NCBI RefSeq assembly: GCF_019654915.1
Contig: NZ_BPET01000013.1
Span: 33,673 to 97,672 of the forward strand
From: Shewanella sp. MBTL60-007
GTDB lineage: Bacteria; Pseudomonadota; Gammaproteobacteria; Enterobacterales; Shewanellaceae
Length of the DNA stretch: 64,000 nt
Direction: 5' to 3'
The position numbers were made by a program, and so were the translations under genes. The notes beneath the pieces were generated by a model. It was not told the DNA's origin. It ran no database searches and saw only the letters and a program-made list of their open reading frames with translations. Positions 45,230 to 54,322 of the stretch are shown here, one piece after another (within the stretch, counting starts at the first letter, position 1; each line of letters opens with the position of its first letter).

Positions 45230-45898
45230 TTATGACCGTAAGGCTCGACTAATCCCTTTATCGAGCCTTGCTGTAATGAACAGATCCGTTACCTCACCAA
45301 TTGGGCTAGGCTGCAGTTTGCGCTTAAGTTCAATAATACTAAAGCCAGCTAATTCTAGCGCTGAAACGATATCAGCGCCTTGGTGGAAATAGGTATACAT
45401 CTTATCCCCATCACTTGAGGTATCGACTCTTGGCCCTAAAGAGTCACCTTCCATAGCACTTAAATAAATCACACCATTATCCGTAAGTCTTTGAGCCGCA
45501 TCAGAGATTAAATTTAGCACTTGTTGTTGATTCAAATAAGGTAAGCAGAAGCCACACATGATGGCATCGAAGCGTGCATCTAATCGATTAAGCTCACGGC
45601 TATCGAGTAACGCAACATCCACCTGAGGGTTATTTTGCTGAGCAAGTATCAACATATTTGGCGCAAGATCGGTGGCAAGAATCGAAAGTTGAGGCCTTTT
45701 GCTCAATAGATAGCGAGTGATATTGCCAGGGCCACATGCAAGCTCCAGCACCCTAGCATCTTGTTTTGGCAGTGCTTCGATAAAAGGCTCAAAGGTATCG
45801 ATATACATGGCCAAATCCATATACTTCTCTTGATATCGCAGGGCGAGCTTATCGAAGGTATTTACCGATACCTTATTTGGATCGAGTTTCTCTTTCAT
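45230..45898 (-). CDS. Class I SAM-dependent methyltransferase
   Basis: A 222-residue protein with the SAM-binding motif VLELACGPGNITRYLL near residue 48, the acidic motif II (LATDLAPNML) and motif IV (FDAIMCGFCLPYL). The substrate is unknown. The frame extends back to 45955, but the ATG at 45898 gives the usual length and a plausible AGAG upstream; this start is moderately supported. The convergent neighbour panP ends four bases away with no terminator visible between them. Confidence 0.75.
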   Translation of the reverse strand: MKEKLDPNKVSVNTFDKLALRYQEKYMDLAMYIDTFEPFIEALPKQDARVLELACGPGNITRYLLSKRPQLSILATDLAPNMLILAQQNNPQVDVALLDSRELNRLDARFDAIMCGFCLPYLNQQQVLNLISDAAQRLTDNGVIYLSAMEGDSLGPRVDTSSDGDKMYTYFHQGADIVSALELAGFSIIELKRKLQPSPIGEVTDLFITARLDKGISRALRS

Positions 45899-45949
45899 GA
45901 CATCTCTATTTATAGCGTGATAAACCAATCCTACCGAGTAACGCCTAAT

Positions 45950-45991
45950 ACTCAAGCCCTTATATTCAAGTCCTTACATTCAAGCCTTATA
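45950..45991 (+). repeat. Three tandem copies of a 14-base unit
   Basis: The unit reads about ATTCAAGYCCTTAY and occurs at 45950-45963, 45964-45977 and, slightly diverged, 45978-45991. It lies just upstream of the methyltransferase start. Confidence 0.55.
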
Positions 45992-46161
45992 CAGCCACAA
46001 TCTATCGTTATTCCAGCCTTAACATCTAGAGCCCTGCGAGAATATCATTGAAAAAGTCTCAATTGACCTCTTGTTCATTCCCTCCCAAAATCCTGTCAAC
46101 ACAAGGGGTGATGAGCAACGAGTAGGTCTGATAAAACGATTAATCAACAAGGATAGAAAAG

Positions 46162-46245
46162 ATGACAAGGATGACTAAACAAGAAAACAAGTCACAACCA
46201 TTAAAGCAACGAGTCAATTTATTTAATCGAATGAATTGCGCATAA
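46162..46245 (+). CDS. Possible 27-residue small protein
   Basis: ATG to TAA gives MTRMTKQENKSQPLKQRVNL then FNRMNCA. AAGGA lies about nine bases upstream. It is basic and hydrophilic. It is the only candidate gene in the 400-bp interval 45899-46298. Chance occurrence is quite possible. Confidence 0.25.
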   Translation: MTRMTKQENKSQPLKQRVNLFNRMNCA

Positions 46246-46269
46246 AAAAGCCACCTAACAGATGGCTTC
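46243..46269 (-). terminator. Terminator of the phosphohexomutase gene
   Basis: On the minus strand AAGCCATC and GGTGGCTT pair (one G-U) around TGTTA, followed by six T. It lies 30 bases past the stop. Confidence 0.88.
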
Positions 46270-46298
46270 ATACTTAACTCAACTAAAGAGCGTTTTTA

Positions 46299-48032
46299 CT
46301 ACTTAGGCAATGCTGCTTGATGCGCCTCAATGAAGCGCGCCATTTCAGCCTCCGCTCGTTGTTGAGCAGTGACTAATGTGTCTTCAGCGCTCATCGCTTC
46401 GACCACCTCGTAATAGCACTTGATCTTTGGCTCTGTGCCTGATGGCCTGACAATGACTCTAGCGCCATTTTCAAGGCGATAAATCAATACGTCACTGGCG
46501 GGTAGTGCGATTTCTTCCTCTGAGCCATCTGCACTCCCATCAAAGAAGTAGCGCTTACCAACACTGATATCGTCGCTCGATACCACCTTATGCCCAGCTA
46601 TCTCAACGGGGGGATGTTCTCTAAGGTAGGCGCCGATATTTGGCGTCGTCGGTTTAAGGGCAATACTGACCTGAGCGTTGAGGTGAAAACCATGCTGACG
46701 ATAGATGGCTTCAAGACGGTCCCATATAGTCTGTCCTTGGCTGACAAGCTCAGCAGTTAACTGAGCAAATGCGACCAGCGCCGACAAGCCGTCTTTATCC
46801 CACACCATAGAGCCAACGGTGTAACCAAGCGCCTCTTCGTAAGCAAACAGGAAGCGGTTATCATCAGTTTCTTCACTCATGCCGACATTTGTCAGCCACT
46901 TAAATCCTGTTAGCGTAGTTCTACATGTAGCATTTAAGCTATCTGCAACCTTTGACAATAAACTCGATGACACAATCGTGGTACAGGTTAAGCGTTGAGC
47001 ATCACTCCCGTGGGTTAATAGGTAATGACCAAATAACACGCCTACCTGATCGCCTGTGAGCATCTGATAGTCTCCAGAAGCCGTACGCACAGCAACGGCA
47101 AAACGGTCGGCATCAGGATCGTTGGCACAGGCAAGCATCGCGTTATGCTTTTTGGCCTCAGCGATCACCATATCCATCGCCCCTTTCTCTTCGGGATTAG
47201 GAAAATTCACCGTAGGAAAGTCGCCATCGGGTAATGCCTGTTCTGCAACAGAATAAACTTGTGTAACCCCCGCATCTTTCAGCACATTCAGAGCCATTTC
47301 GTTACCTACACCATGCATGGCCGTGTAGGCTAAAGTGACAGACTCAGGTTGAGTATGATTTTGCAGTACGTCCGCCTGCTTCACGCCTTGACGGTAAGCA
47401 TCGTAAAAGTCGTCCTCTAGCATGACTAGATTGCCCATGGCTTTGGCTTGCCCTATGTCCAACAATGGCGCGGCCTCGGTAGCAGCTTTATCGATACAGG
47501 CCGCGATACCGCTGTCATGGGGCGGTATGATCTGAGCACCATTGCCCCAATAGACCTTATAGCCGTTATATTGCGGCGGATTATGACTCGCGGTGACCAC
47601 TACACCCGCCGCGCAGCCAAGATGAAGTACACCAAAAGCCACCAGCGGTGTCGCGGCAACATTTGCTGTCAAATAGACCTTAATCCCCATCGCCGTTAAT
47701 ACACTTGCGGCGTCATGGGCGAATTGTTTCGAGTCATGACGACCGTCATAACCTATCACTACGCCGCGACTTGCTACGTCACTAACTTGTGCCTTTAAGT
47801 ATGAAGCTAGCCCTGCTGAAGTTTGCTGGATCACTAATCGATTCATTCGAGTCGGTCCCGCGCCAACAACACCGCGTAACCCTGCCGTACCAAAGGCGAG
47901 TCGGCCAGAAAAGCGTGCTTCAAGCTCTGCGCTATCATCCGAGTCTATTAGGGCTTGTAGCTCCTGTCGCATCGCAGAGTCAGGATCGGCTGCCATCCAG
48001 TGTTTTACTCTTAATGCTAATTGGGTATCCAT
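46299..48032 (-). CDS. Phosphohexomutase (PGM2/PMM-type alpha-D-phosphohexomutase)
   Basis: A 577-residue enzyme interconverting sugar 1- and 6-phosphates. All four active-site blocks are visible: the phosphoserine loop VVTASHNPPQYNGYKVYW near residue 148, the metal loop NDPDADRFAVAV near 305, the sugar loop EEALGY near 400, and the phosphate-binding RPSGTEPKIKCYYE near 535. The length and GTAGLRG opening fit the PGM2/YhxB-type branch, probably phosphoglucomutase or phosphopentomutase/mannomutase. The frame extends to an ATG at 48044; the ATG at 48032 has GGAG at proper spacing. Confidence 0.88.
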   Translation of the reverse strand: MDTQLALRVKHWMAADPDSAMRQELQALIDSDDSAELEARFSGRLAFGTAGLRGVVGAGPTRMNRLVIQQTSAGLASYLKAQVSDVASRGVVIGYDGRHDSKQFAHDAASVLTAMGIKVYLTANVAATPLVAFGVLHLGCAAGVVVTASHNPPQYNGYKVYWGNGAQIIPPHDSGIAACIDKAATEAAPLLDIGQAKAMGNLVMLEDDFYDAYRQGVKQADVLQNHTQPESVTLAYTAMHGVGNEMALNVLKDAGVTQVYSVAEQALPDGDFPTVNFPNPEEKGAMDMVIAEAKKHNAMLACANDPDADRFAVAVRTASGDYQMLTGDQVGVLFGHYLLTHGSDAQRLTCTTIVSSSLLSKVADSLNATCRTTLTGFKWLTNVGMSEETDDNRFLFAYEEALGYTVGSMVWDKDGLSALVAFAQLTAELVSQGQTIWDRLEAIYRQHGFHLNAQVSIALKPTTPNIGAYLREHPPVEIAGHKVVSSDDISVGKRYFFDGSADGSEEEIALPASDVLIYRLENGARVIVRPSGTEPKIKCYYEVVEAMSAEDTLVTAQQRAEAEMARFIEAHQAALPK

Positions 48033-48312
48033 AACTCGCTCCATTTACTATCAATAAGGTAATGACCGCTAAAGAATAGGAACCAAGCGCGGCACATTAC
48101 GAGAAATAAACCTAATTAAACACTAAGCCTAGCACTTAGCTTGAACAAGACAATTTGCATTAAATTTTCATCACAAAGTTCAAGTATCTCTTCGTGCAAT
48201 ATTGAGTGCTATTGCTCAGTAAGCTTTACCATAATCATTAGTGATGCCTAGTAAAACATTTGGCGGCACAATAACTTCGAAAGTTGATTTAGTCTTTCAA
48301 TTGCCCATTTTC

Positions 48313-48346
48313 GCGCTCAGTTCAACTGTTCACGAGCGCTTTTTTT
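48313..48346 (+). terminator. Terminator-like hairpin just before the SMR gene
   Basis: GCGCTC (48313-48318) is inverted as GAGCGC (48334-48339) across a 15-base loop and followed by seven T. The SMR start is only 17 bases further. The preceding 250 bp (48033-48312) hold no gene. Another small inverted repeat (TGAG/CTCA) lies near 48205. It may end a small RNA or attenuate the SMR gene. Confidence 0.6.
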
Positions 48347-48362
48347 AACTGATAGGCCCGAT

Positions 48363-48689
48363 ATGAATAGCTACATATACTTAAGCTTAGCCATTGTTTC
48401 TGAGGTCATTGCCACGAGTCTACTGCCTGTTACCATGGGGTTTAGTCGATTACTGCCTTCCATTGGCTGCGGCGTTGGCTATGGAGCGGCGTTTTACTTC
48501 TTATCCTTGGCCACTAACACTATTCCAACTCATGTTGCCTACGCGATATGGTGTGGTGCAGGAATTGTATTAATCACTATGCTAGGTATTTTTATGGGAA
48601 AGATGCCAAACCTCGATACTATCTTTGGCATGATTTTGATCGTTATAGGAGTCGCACTTATCAACATGAACACTCCTAATCTGCATTAA
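48363..48689 (+). CDS. Small multidrug resistance (SMR) transporter, EmrE-like
   Basis: A 108-residue, four-helix inner-membrane exporter, very like EmrE in layout. The proton/substrate-binding Glu of helix 1 is present in SEVIATSLL (residue 14), and the helix 3 motif AYAIWCGAGIVLI keeps the key Trp (residue 63). Helix 1 ends PVTMGFSRL where EmrE has KFSEGF. SMR pumps work as antiparallel dimers exchanging protons for cationic compounds. Its substrate here is not known. The gene has its own upstream hairpin and about 85 bp to the next gene. Confidence 0.88.
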   Translation: MNSYIYLSLAIVSEVIATSLLPVTMGFSRLLPSIGCGVGYGAAFYFLSLATNTIPTHVAYAIWCGAGIVLITMLGIFMGKMPNLDTIFGMILIVIGVALINMNTPNLH

Positions 48690-48774
48690 GTAATACGTAA
48701 CCATGAGCCAAACGTTCGCTAATCGTGTAAAATTATCGGCTTGCTAAATAACCCCTTGCTGCGAACTGTTAATC

Positions 48775-49620
48775 ATGAGCCCGTTAAAAATAGAAACCCA
48801 TATCAAAGTCCAATCTACCGAGATTGATGCGGCAAGCCTGCTCGCGGAGAAAACAGGCTTATCCAAGCAGGTGCTCAAGCAAGCGATGCAAAAAGGGGCG
48901 GTTTGGCACAGTCATGGCAAGCAAACCAATCGTCTTCGCCGTGCGAAGAAGGCGCTTAAGATCGGTGATGAACTGCACCTTTATTACAACCAAGCGGTAT
49001 TGGATGAGACGGTAACCGACGCGGAGCTACTGTTCGATCAGGAGCAATACAGCATCTGGTACAAACCCTTTGGCATGCGCTGTCAGGGCTCAAAGTGGAG
49101 CGACCACACCACCATTAATCGTTACATCGAGACCCACCTGAAACCAGCTCGAAACGCTTACCTCATTCACAGGCTCGATCTGGCCGCTACAGGCCTTATC
49201 GTGTTGGGGCATAATAAAAAATTTACCGCAGCTATCGCCAAGTTGTTTGAAACTCGCGCGCTGGATAAGTTTTATCAGGTGATAGTGGAAGGTAAGTTTC
49301 CCGATGGAAAAGTGACCATAGATACCGATGTGGATAACAAGTCTGCGATGTCACACGCCGAGCGCTTGGAGTACAACAGCGAGCTGAACCAGTCTAAAGT
49401 GCAGGTTAAAATCGAGTCAGGGCGTAAACACCAAATTCGTATCCATATGGCCAGTATTGGCCACCCCGTTGTCGGCGACAGACAGCATGGCAATGGCAGC
49501 GACCAGACACCGAACCTACAGCTCACCTCTTGCCACTTAAGCTTTGTCTGCCCTGTTACTGGTGAGGATAAAGTATTTGAGCTGCCGCAAAGTTACCGAC
49601 CTGAGTTTCAATCGTGCTAA
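48775..49620 (+). CDS. RluA-family RNA pseudouridine synthase
   Basis: A 281-residue protein. An N-terminal S4-like RNA-binding segment (LAEKTGLSKQVLKQAMQKGAV) is followed by the RluA catalytic domain with HRLDLAATGLIV near residue 131, where Asp is the catalytic residue, and by RKHQIRIHMASIGHPVVGD near 218. The RNA target cannot be told from sequence; relatives modify 23S rRNA or tRNA position 32. It ends before a strong bidirectional terminator. Confidence 0.88.
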   Translation: MSPLKIETHIKVQSTEIDAASLLAEKTGLSKQVLKQAMQKGAVWHSHGKQTNRLRRAKKALKIGDELHLYYNQAVLDETVTDAELLFDQEQYSIWYKPFGMRCQGSKWSDHTTINRYIETHLKPARNAYLIHRLDLAATGLIVLGHNKKFTAAIAKLFETRALDKFYQVIVEGKFPDGKVTIDTDVDNKSAMSHAERLEYNSELNQSKVQVKIESGRKHQIRIHMASIGHPVVGDRQHGNGSDQTPNLQLTSCHLSFVCPVTGEDKVFELPQSYRPEFQSC

Positions 49621-49640
49621 TGCCAGCAACTAAGCGATAA

Positions 49641-49672
49641 ACGAAAGCCCACTAATGTGGGCTTTCGTTTTT
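49641..49672. terminator. Bidirectional terminator between the pseudouridine synthase and cytochrome b genes
   Basis: CGAAAGCCCAC and GTGGGCTTTCG form a perfect 11-base stem with a TAAT loop and T run on the plus strand. It serves both convergent genes. Confidence 0.9.
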
Positions 49673-49704
49673 ATCAATAGGCAACAGCTTTATGCTAAAA
49701 GCCT

Positions 49705-50445
49705 TTACTCATCGACAGGCTTATCTTTAAGTCGTTTCTTACCTGAAAACATAGCCGAAATAATACCAGGCTGATGTTTAAGCTCCGCGATTATAACACC
49801 GAGAATATGAGTCAGTACCACTAGCATCAGCAGATAAGCGCTATAGAGGTGCACCTTACCTATAATGCTTTTGTAAGGCTTCATCTGCGCGACTTTCTGT
49901 TGGTTAACTCCAGTTTCATCATAGGGTTTTAGCGAGGCAGGCTCTACCCCATCAGCTGCGATGTACTCGGTCACTGCCGCGCCAAATGGCGGATAAAAAA
50001 CGTCAGTGCCCGCGCGCAACAATCCGGTCGCTCCGAGAACGATTAGCAATGCAAATATTGCGCTGACGGCCAACTTGCCCAGCGGGTTATGGCCTAAGTA
50101 CTGCGGGTTCTGACCCGCCTTCAATGCTTGTCGATAATCACTTGCAGACTTAAAGCTTGGCCACATATGGGAAAGCTTGGCATAGCCACTGCCGATAAAG
50201 CCCCATAGCAAACGTATAAGCAGGTTAATCACGAAAAGATAGCCTATTACAATATGCAGCTCTTTAAGTTTAATCTTCGCAGCTAGTCCGCTAATTCCAA
50301 GCTCAGATTTAAACAGCATGATTAACCCGACAAACATTAACGCGGTGATCAACACTAGGTTAATCCAGTGGAAAATGCGTACGGGTTTATCCCACACTTG
50401 ATACACAGATACCGTTTCAATATTACTATGTTGCTTTTCACTCAT
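49705..50445 (-). CDS. Di-haem cytochrome b561-like membrane protein
   Basis: A 246-residue integral membrane protein with a cytochrome b/b6 domain like the bacterial b561 and hydrogenase b-subunit group. Four histidines in the hydrophobic helices fit two b-haems: RIFHWINL near 26, KELHIVIGY near 64, KVHLYSAYL near 199 and LTHILGVI near 212. A periplasmic loop lies between helices 3 and 4 (about 145-190). It could pass quinol electrons to a soluble c-type cytochrome, but no partner gene is adjacent. It is one of several electron-transfer genes in the window, though outside the mtr cluster. Confidence 0.82.
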   Translation of the reverse strand: MSEKQHSNIETVSVYQVWDKPVRIFHWINLVLITALMFVGLIMLFKSELGISGLAAKIKLKELHIVIGYLFVINLLIRLLWGFIGSGYAKLSHMWPSFKSASDYRQALKAGQNPQYLGHNPLGKLAVSAIFALLIVLGATGLLRAGTDVFYPPFGAAVTEYIAADGVEPASLKPYDETGVNQQKVAQMKPYKSIIGKVHLYSAYLLMLVVLTHILGVIIAELKHQPGIISAMFSGKKRLKDKPVDE

Positions 50446-50607
50446 CGACTTTCCCCCGAAAATCTTATTTCACTCGCATTTGCAAAGTTTCAAACTAGTG
50501 GATTTATGATACGCCCTTAAGTCATTTTTTCAGTAAATTATTGTTTAATATCGAGAAGCCCTTAAAGCAAAGGATGACGGGCGATAGTGCAACCTAACAA
50601 CCTGATT

Positions 50608-51273
50608 TTAAAGAGCTTTAAAGGTGACCTGTTCATTACACTCCGACCATACTGGGAATTTAGTCATCACTTTACTGAACATTCGGCTCTGTAAGTAACC
50701 ACTCAGCCAATCCCTAACTTTTGGGTAGGGAGACTGCCTGTACCATTGACGTTCAACACGAGAAAATTGACGAATAAAAGGAAGAATTGCGAGATCGGCA
50801 AGACAGGGGTTATCTGAAACTAGGTATTGATGTTTAAGGAGCTTTAGTTCAAGGAGCTGCAAGTATCGCTCACAGGACTGCCGTTGAGTTAATAACTCTG
50901 GATCATGATAACGTTTAGCACTACGGTAGTTTTCCAGACAAGTTTTAAACTCCTCATCAAATAGCGCAATAAGACTAAACATCTCCTGCTGTCTATCCAG
51001 CTTATCATCAAGAAGGTAATTATCAGGGTCATTAGTTCTAAACGCCCACAGCATGATCTCTAGGCTCTGCTCAACAACCTCACCACAGGGCAACACCAGT
51101 ACTGGCACGGTTCCCTTTGGCGAAGCTTCTAACAATTTGACCGGCTTATTATCTAAACGCAACTCACGTAGCTGTACCGATTGTCCCGAAAGATAGACAG
51201 CCATTCTTGCCCGAACCGCGTAGGGGCAATTGCGTAAAGAGTATAGTACGGGAGGTGATGACACTGCACTCAT
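50608..51273 (-). CDS. Glutathione S-transferase-family protein
   Basis: A 221-residue protein. The N-terminal thioredoxin-fold opens VLYSLRNCPYAVRARMAVYLSG with CPYA resembling the GrxB/omega-type active site Cys. The KGTVPVLVLPCGEVVEQS block is the conserved cis-Pro and Glu-Ser glutathione-binding region. The C-terminal half is helical. It may be a glutathione-dependent reductase rather than a conjugating enzyme. The frame runs back to a TTG at 51303; the ATG at 51273 is preferred. Confidence 0.8.
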   Translation of the reverse strand: MSAVSSPPVLYSLRNCPYAVRARMAVYLSGQSVQLRELRLDNKPVKLLEASPKGTVPVLVLPCGEVVEQSLEIMLWAFRTNDPDNYLLDDKLDRQQEMFSLIALFDEEFKTCLENYRSAKRYHDPELLTQRQSCERYLQLLELKLLKHQYLVSDNPCLADLAILPFIRQFSRVERQWYRQSPYPKVRDWLSGYLQSRMFSKVMTKFPVWSECNEQVTFKAL

Positions 51274-51531
51274 GATGGCTTTATTCCCTAACGATGCGTT
51301 CAATAAAATAGATAGCCAAATCGCTTATCAAGCAATTTCCAATCTAGAGCTGGACCCATTAAGTTTAAATCAATCTCAATCAAGTAATCTGTCCAGTATT
51401 AGCTAGCTTGTTTTTTACCTATGATAACCGTAGAGTGACCCCATCATAAGTAAAAGCGGTTAAATCACTTGGTTAAGCTGATTTATTCGACTATAGAACA
51501 TAAACTTTAGGTGCTATTTTAAGAGGGTTTC

Positions 51532-52380
51532 GTGGATAAACTAACCATCGCAGTGGACTTTTTATTAACCCATAAGCTTTTGCTAACGGTATTAATCATT
51601 GTTTTGATTTCATTGATTAAGCGCTTGGTGATCTCTCAAATTCGTGGTGATGTGGCGTTTTTAACTGAAGTTCAACGTAAATGGATGTCACGTACCAAAA
51701 ACGGCACCTTTATTTTAATTATAGTGATCCTGTTTATGCTATGGCAGACGGAGATCAGCAAGTTTGCCCTCTCAGTTACCGCTATCGCCATCGCTTTTGT
51801 TGTGGCATCGAAAGAGATTATTTTGTGCTTTACCGGTTCGATTCAAAGAGCCAGCTCTCGCTCATTTGTCATAGGTGACTGGATTGAAGTGGGTAAAATT
51901 TGTGGTGAGGTGATAGAGCACAACCTAATGGCAACTGTTATTCAAGAGATTGATCTGCACCATGGCCAGTATCACTTCACCGGTAAAACCGCCACCCTGC
52001 CAAACAGCATGTTCTTCAGCTATGCCGTTAAAAACCTCAACTTTATGAAACGCTATGTCTACCATGACTTTCATATCACTGTGGTTGAGTTTGTTAACCT
52101 GTATCCACTATTTCCAGAGTTACACGAGAAGATTGAAGCTCACTGTGAAGAGTTTCATGAAGTGGCCAAGCGCTATAACAGCGTGATTGAAAAGCATGCG
52201 GGTGTGGACCTACCGGGATCTGAACCCCATATTCATATCAATAGTGGCGCTAACGGAGAGCAACATGTACATATCATGATCTTCTGCCCAACCGAACAGG
52301 CGATTCATCTAGAACAGCTTATTCGAGAAGACTTTATGATCGCCTATCATGAGGCATTTGGAAAAGACCGCGAGCTTTAA
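51532..52380 (+). CDS. Small MscS-type mechanosensitive channel
   Basis: A 282-residue membrane protein. Two or three hydrophobic helices at the N-terminus (about 8-30, 52-72 and 75-100) lead to a pore-like helix (SVTAIAIAFVVASKEIIL). The conserved beta domain follows (RSFVIGDWIEVGKICGEVIEHNLMATVIQ ... TLPNSMFF), which is the MscS signature. The C-terminal alpha-beta vestibule ends near 280. It should open on membrane tension during osmotic downshock. The start is a GTG; the ribosome binding site is AAGAGGG. Confidence 0.85.
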   Translation: MDKLTIAVDFLLTHKLLLTVLIIVLISLIKRLVISQIRGDVAFLTEVQRKWMSRTKNGTFILIIVILFMLWQTEISKFALSVTAIAIAFVVASKEIILCFTGSIQRASSRSFVIGDWIEVGKICGEVIEHNLMATVIQEIDLHHGQYHFTGKTATLPNSMFFSYAVKNLNFMKRYVYHDFHITVVEFVNLYPLFPELHEKIEAHCEEFHEVAKRYNSVIEKHAGVDLPGSEPHIHINSGANGEQHVHIMIFCPTEQAIHLEQLIREDFMIAYHEAFGKDREL

Positions 52381-52414
52381 GGCTCATCTCTGTCCAGGTC
52401 CTTAGCTCATGCAA

Positions 52415-52446
52415 TAAAAACGCAGTGCTCAAACACTGCGTTTTAT
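52415..52446. terminator. Bidirectional terminator after the MscS gene
   Basis: AAAACGCAGTG and CACTGCGTTTT pair around a CTCAAA loop. It serves the MscS gene and the convergent lipocalin-like gene. Confidence 0.9.
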
Positions 52447-52452
52447 TTTGTA

Positions 52453-52950
52453 TTAATCAAGACGATGCCAAACTTCTTGCTCTTTTAATTCACCATCTTC
52501 AATACGCTCTGTACGCCACTCGTCTCCTTCAATGACATAACTAAAAGAAAAAGGCGTATTGGGTTTGACTCCGAATGAGTTAAGCTCTGGGTATTCAACA
52601 TAGTCGCTTGCAGTATACTCGTAATGCCCTGTGCCTGCCGCCCAAAACTCTGTTTTAGGCTTATCCTTTGTGCCGACATTTTTGATGGTGGTAAAGCTGA
52701 AATGTTTTGCAGAAATAACCTTTATCGCCTCCAATTTTAGCTCACTATAATCAATCCAATTGCCCTTGCCATCGAGATAACGCCCTGAAACTAGCTTCCA
52801 GCTGCCAATAAATGGATTTTCAACATGGGTGCTAACATCTGCTTCAACGTCAATTGCAACATTTTCATCAGTGATCTCACTGGCCGTTGCCGTAAGACTC
52901 ATCAAGGCGACAAACACGCCAAGCCCTACTAATCGTAACAACATATCCAT
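52453..52950 (-). CDS. Exported lipocalin-like protein
   Basis: A 165-residue secreted protein with a signal peptide ending ATASE near residue 24. The body begins with FIGSWKLVSGRYLDGKGNW, the opening strand pattern of lipocalin-like domains, followed by alternating strands (SFSYVIEGDEWRTERIED) to the end. The ligand is unknown. It lies between the MscS gene and the ole genes, with no sign of cotranscription with either. Confidence 0.6.
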   Translation of the reverse strand: MDMLLRLVGLGVFVALMSLTATASEITDENVAIDVEADVSTHVENPFIGSWKLVSGRYLDGKGNWIDYSELKLEAIKVISAKHFSFTTIKNVGTKDKPKTEFWAAGTGHYEYTASDYVEYPELNSFGVKPNTPFSFSYVIEGDEWRTERIEDGELKEQEVWHRLD

Positions 52951-53116
52951 TCCCTTTTTCTAAGTTGTTCTACTGCCAACGATGACTCGCTTCCCAGCCC
53001 CACCTCTTAGTCAATCGTTCACAGCGCTTAATCTGAGCAAGCCAATATGACATCATCCATAGTAGCAGCCCATATATCATTACTTATATCAATCATTTGA
53101 CAATAAATTTAAGCAT

Positions 53117-53146
53117 AAAAAAACAGCAATAGCTTGCTGTTTTTTG
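53117..53146 (-). terminator. Terminator of the ole genes
   Basis: AAAAAACAGCAA and TTGCTGTTTTTT pair around a four-base loop. It lies about 55 bases past the oleD stop. Confidence 0.9.
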
Positions 53147-53200
53147 TACTTTCAGCGTTGTTCATAGCCGAACTTAATATAGACGACTCACAACTGAACT

Positions 53201-54316
53201 TTATCGTAACGATGCCTTTAACCGCTCCATCCCCTCGTCAATACTCACCAATGCCTGATAGCCGAGATCTTGTTTTGCGGCGCTGATATCAAAATAATGA
53301 CTCGTCGAGAGCTGCCTTGCCACAAAGCGAGTCATAATGGGCTCATCCTGTTTACCAAGTAAACTATATACTGACTCCAACAGGTAACCTGCCATATAGG
53401 CAAGATGAGTCGGCACTCGCTTAGTCACTGGTGGCAAATTTCTACAGGCAAGAATTTTATTAAGCATCGCCGCCATCGTAATCGGCTCATCATTACTCAG
53501 GTAATAGGCCTTACCCGCACAAGCGGCACTGTTGGGCATCCCTTCCACCACTCCATTGCTCAGCGTAAGCGCCGCCAAGATATGAGCATAGGCAGCGTTG
53601 CCAACAAAAATGGTATCAACAAGCTTATCTTCACGGCCGACTAGCTTAAGCTTACCCACTTCGGCACGCTCAAGCACTCGCGGAACAAGATGAGGATCGT
53701 TTGGGCCCCAAATAAGGTGAGGCCTTAACGCCGTGGTCCCCAAAAGCTTACCGTTAGCCAGTGGTTCGCCATTGGCGCTCAGCATCATCTGCTCGGCAAT
53801 CGCCTTTGACTCACCATAGAAATTGAGAAACTGCTTGGCATAAGGCGCAGACTCATCATTGCCCGCTTCATCGACACCAGCAAAGGTAACGCTCGGTGTG
53901 CTGGTATAGACTAGACGCTCAATATTGCGCTGTTTACAGGCATTGATGATATGGCGAGCGCCATCAACATTGGGGGAAAAGTAGCTCTGCTTACTGCCCC
54001 AGACCCCCGCTTTCGATGCTACATGAAACACCAGATCACAGCCTTGCATCCCATCGAGCAGAGCTTGTTCATCGGCAATATCACCTTTAACCATCTCTAC
54101 GCCCATGGCATTTAATTCAGGGTATTGGCCACGTGCAAAACCAGTCACCTTAATCCCAACCGCTAGCAGGCGTTCACAGATGGCTTTGCCCAAAAAGCCC
54201 CCCGCTCCAGTGACAAAGGCGTGAGTCACTTTTTGCTTAAGCGCCAACAGTGCGGCTTGCTCTTGGGGCAAGAAGTCGTCCAGCTTTGAAGATTGACTTG
54301 TGTTAACCAATGACAA
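53201..54316 (-). CDS. oleD: OleD, 2-alkyl-3-oxoalkanoate reductase
   Basis: A 371-residue short-chain dehydrogenase/extended NAD(P)-binding enzyme. The Rossmann motif VTGAGGFLGKAICERL begins near residue 35, and the catalytic YxxxK appears as NFYGESKAIAEQM near 167. OleD reduces the beta-ketoacid made by OleA to the beta-hydroxyacid. It is the last gene of the ole operon, six bases after oleC. Family assignment is firm because all four ole genes are adjacent and in one strand. Confidence 0.92.
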   Translation of the reverse strand: MSLVNTSQSSKLDDFLPQEQAALLALKQKVTHAFVTGAGGFLGKAICERLLAVGIKVTGFARGQYPELNAMGVEMVKGDIADEQALLDGMQGCDLVFHVASKAGVWGSKQSYFSPNVDGARHIINACKQRNIERLVYTSTPSVTFAGVDEAGNDESAPYAKQFLNFYGESKAIAEQMMLSANGEPLANGKLLGTTALRPHLIWGPNDPHLVPRVLERAEVGKLKLVGREDKLVDTIFVGNAAYAHILAALTLSNGVVEGMPNSAACAGKAYYLSNDEPITMAAMLNKILACRNLPPVTKRVPTHLAYMAGYLLESVYSLLGKQDEPIMTRFVARQLSTSHYFDISAAKQDLGYQALVSIDEGMERLKASLR

Positions 54317-54322
54317 AATACA

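Noticed and set aside
48160..48362. Guanidine-type riboswitch before the SMR gene
   Set aside because: The terminator is present, but I could not find the paired ACGR loops of guanidine-II or other known guanidine aptamers. Only the hairpin is reported.
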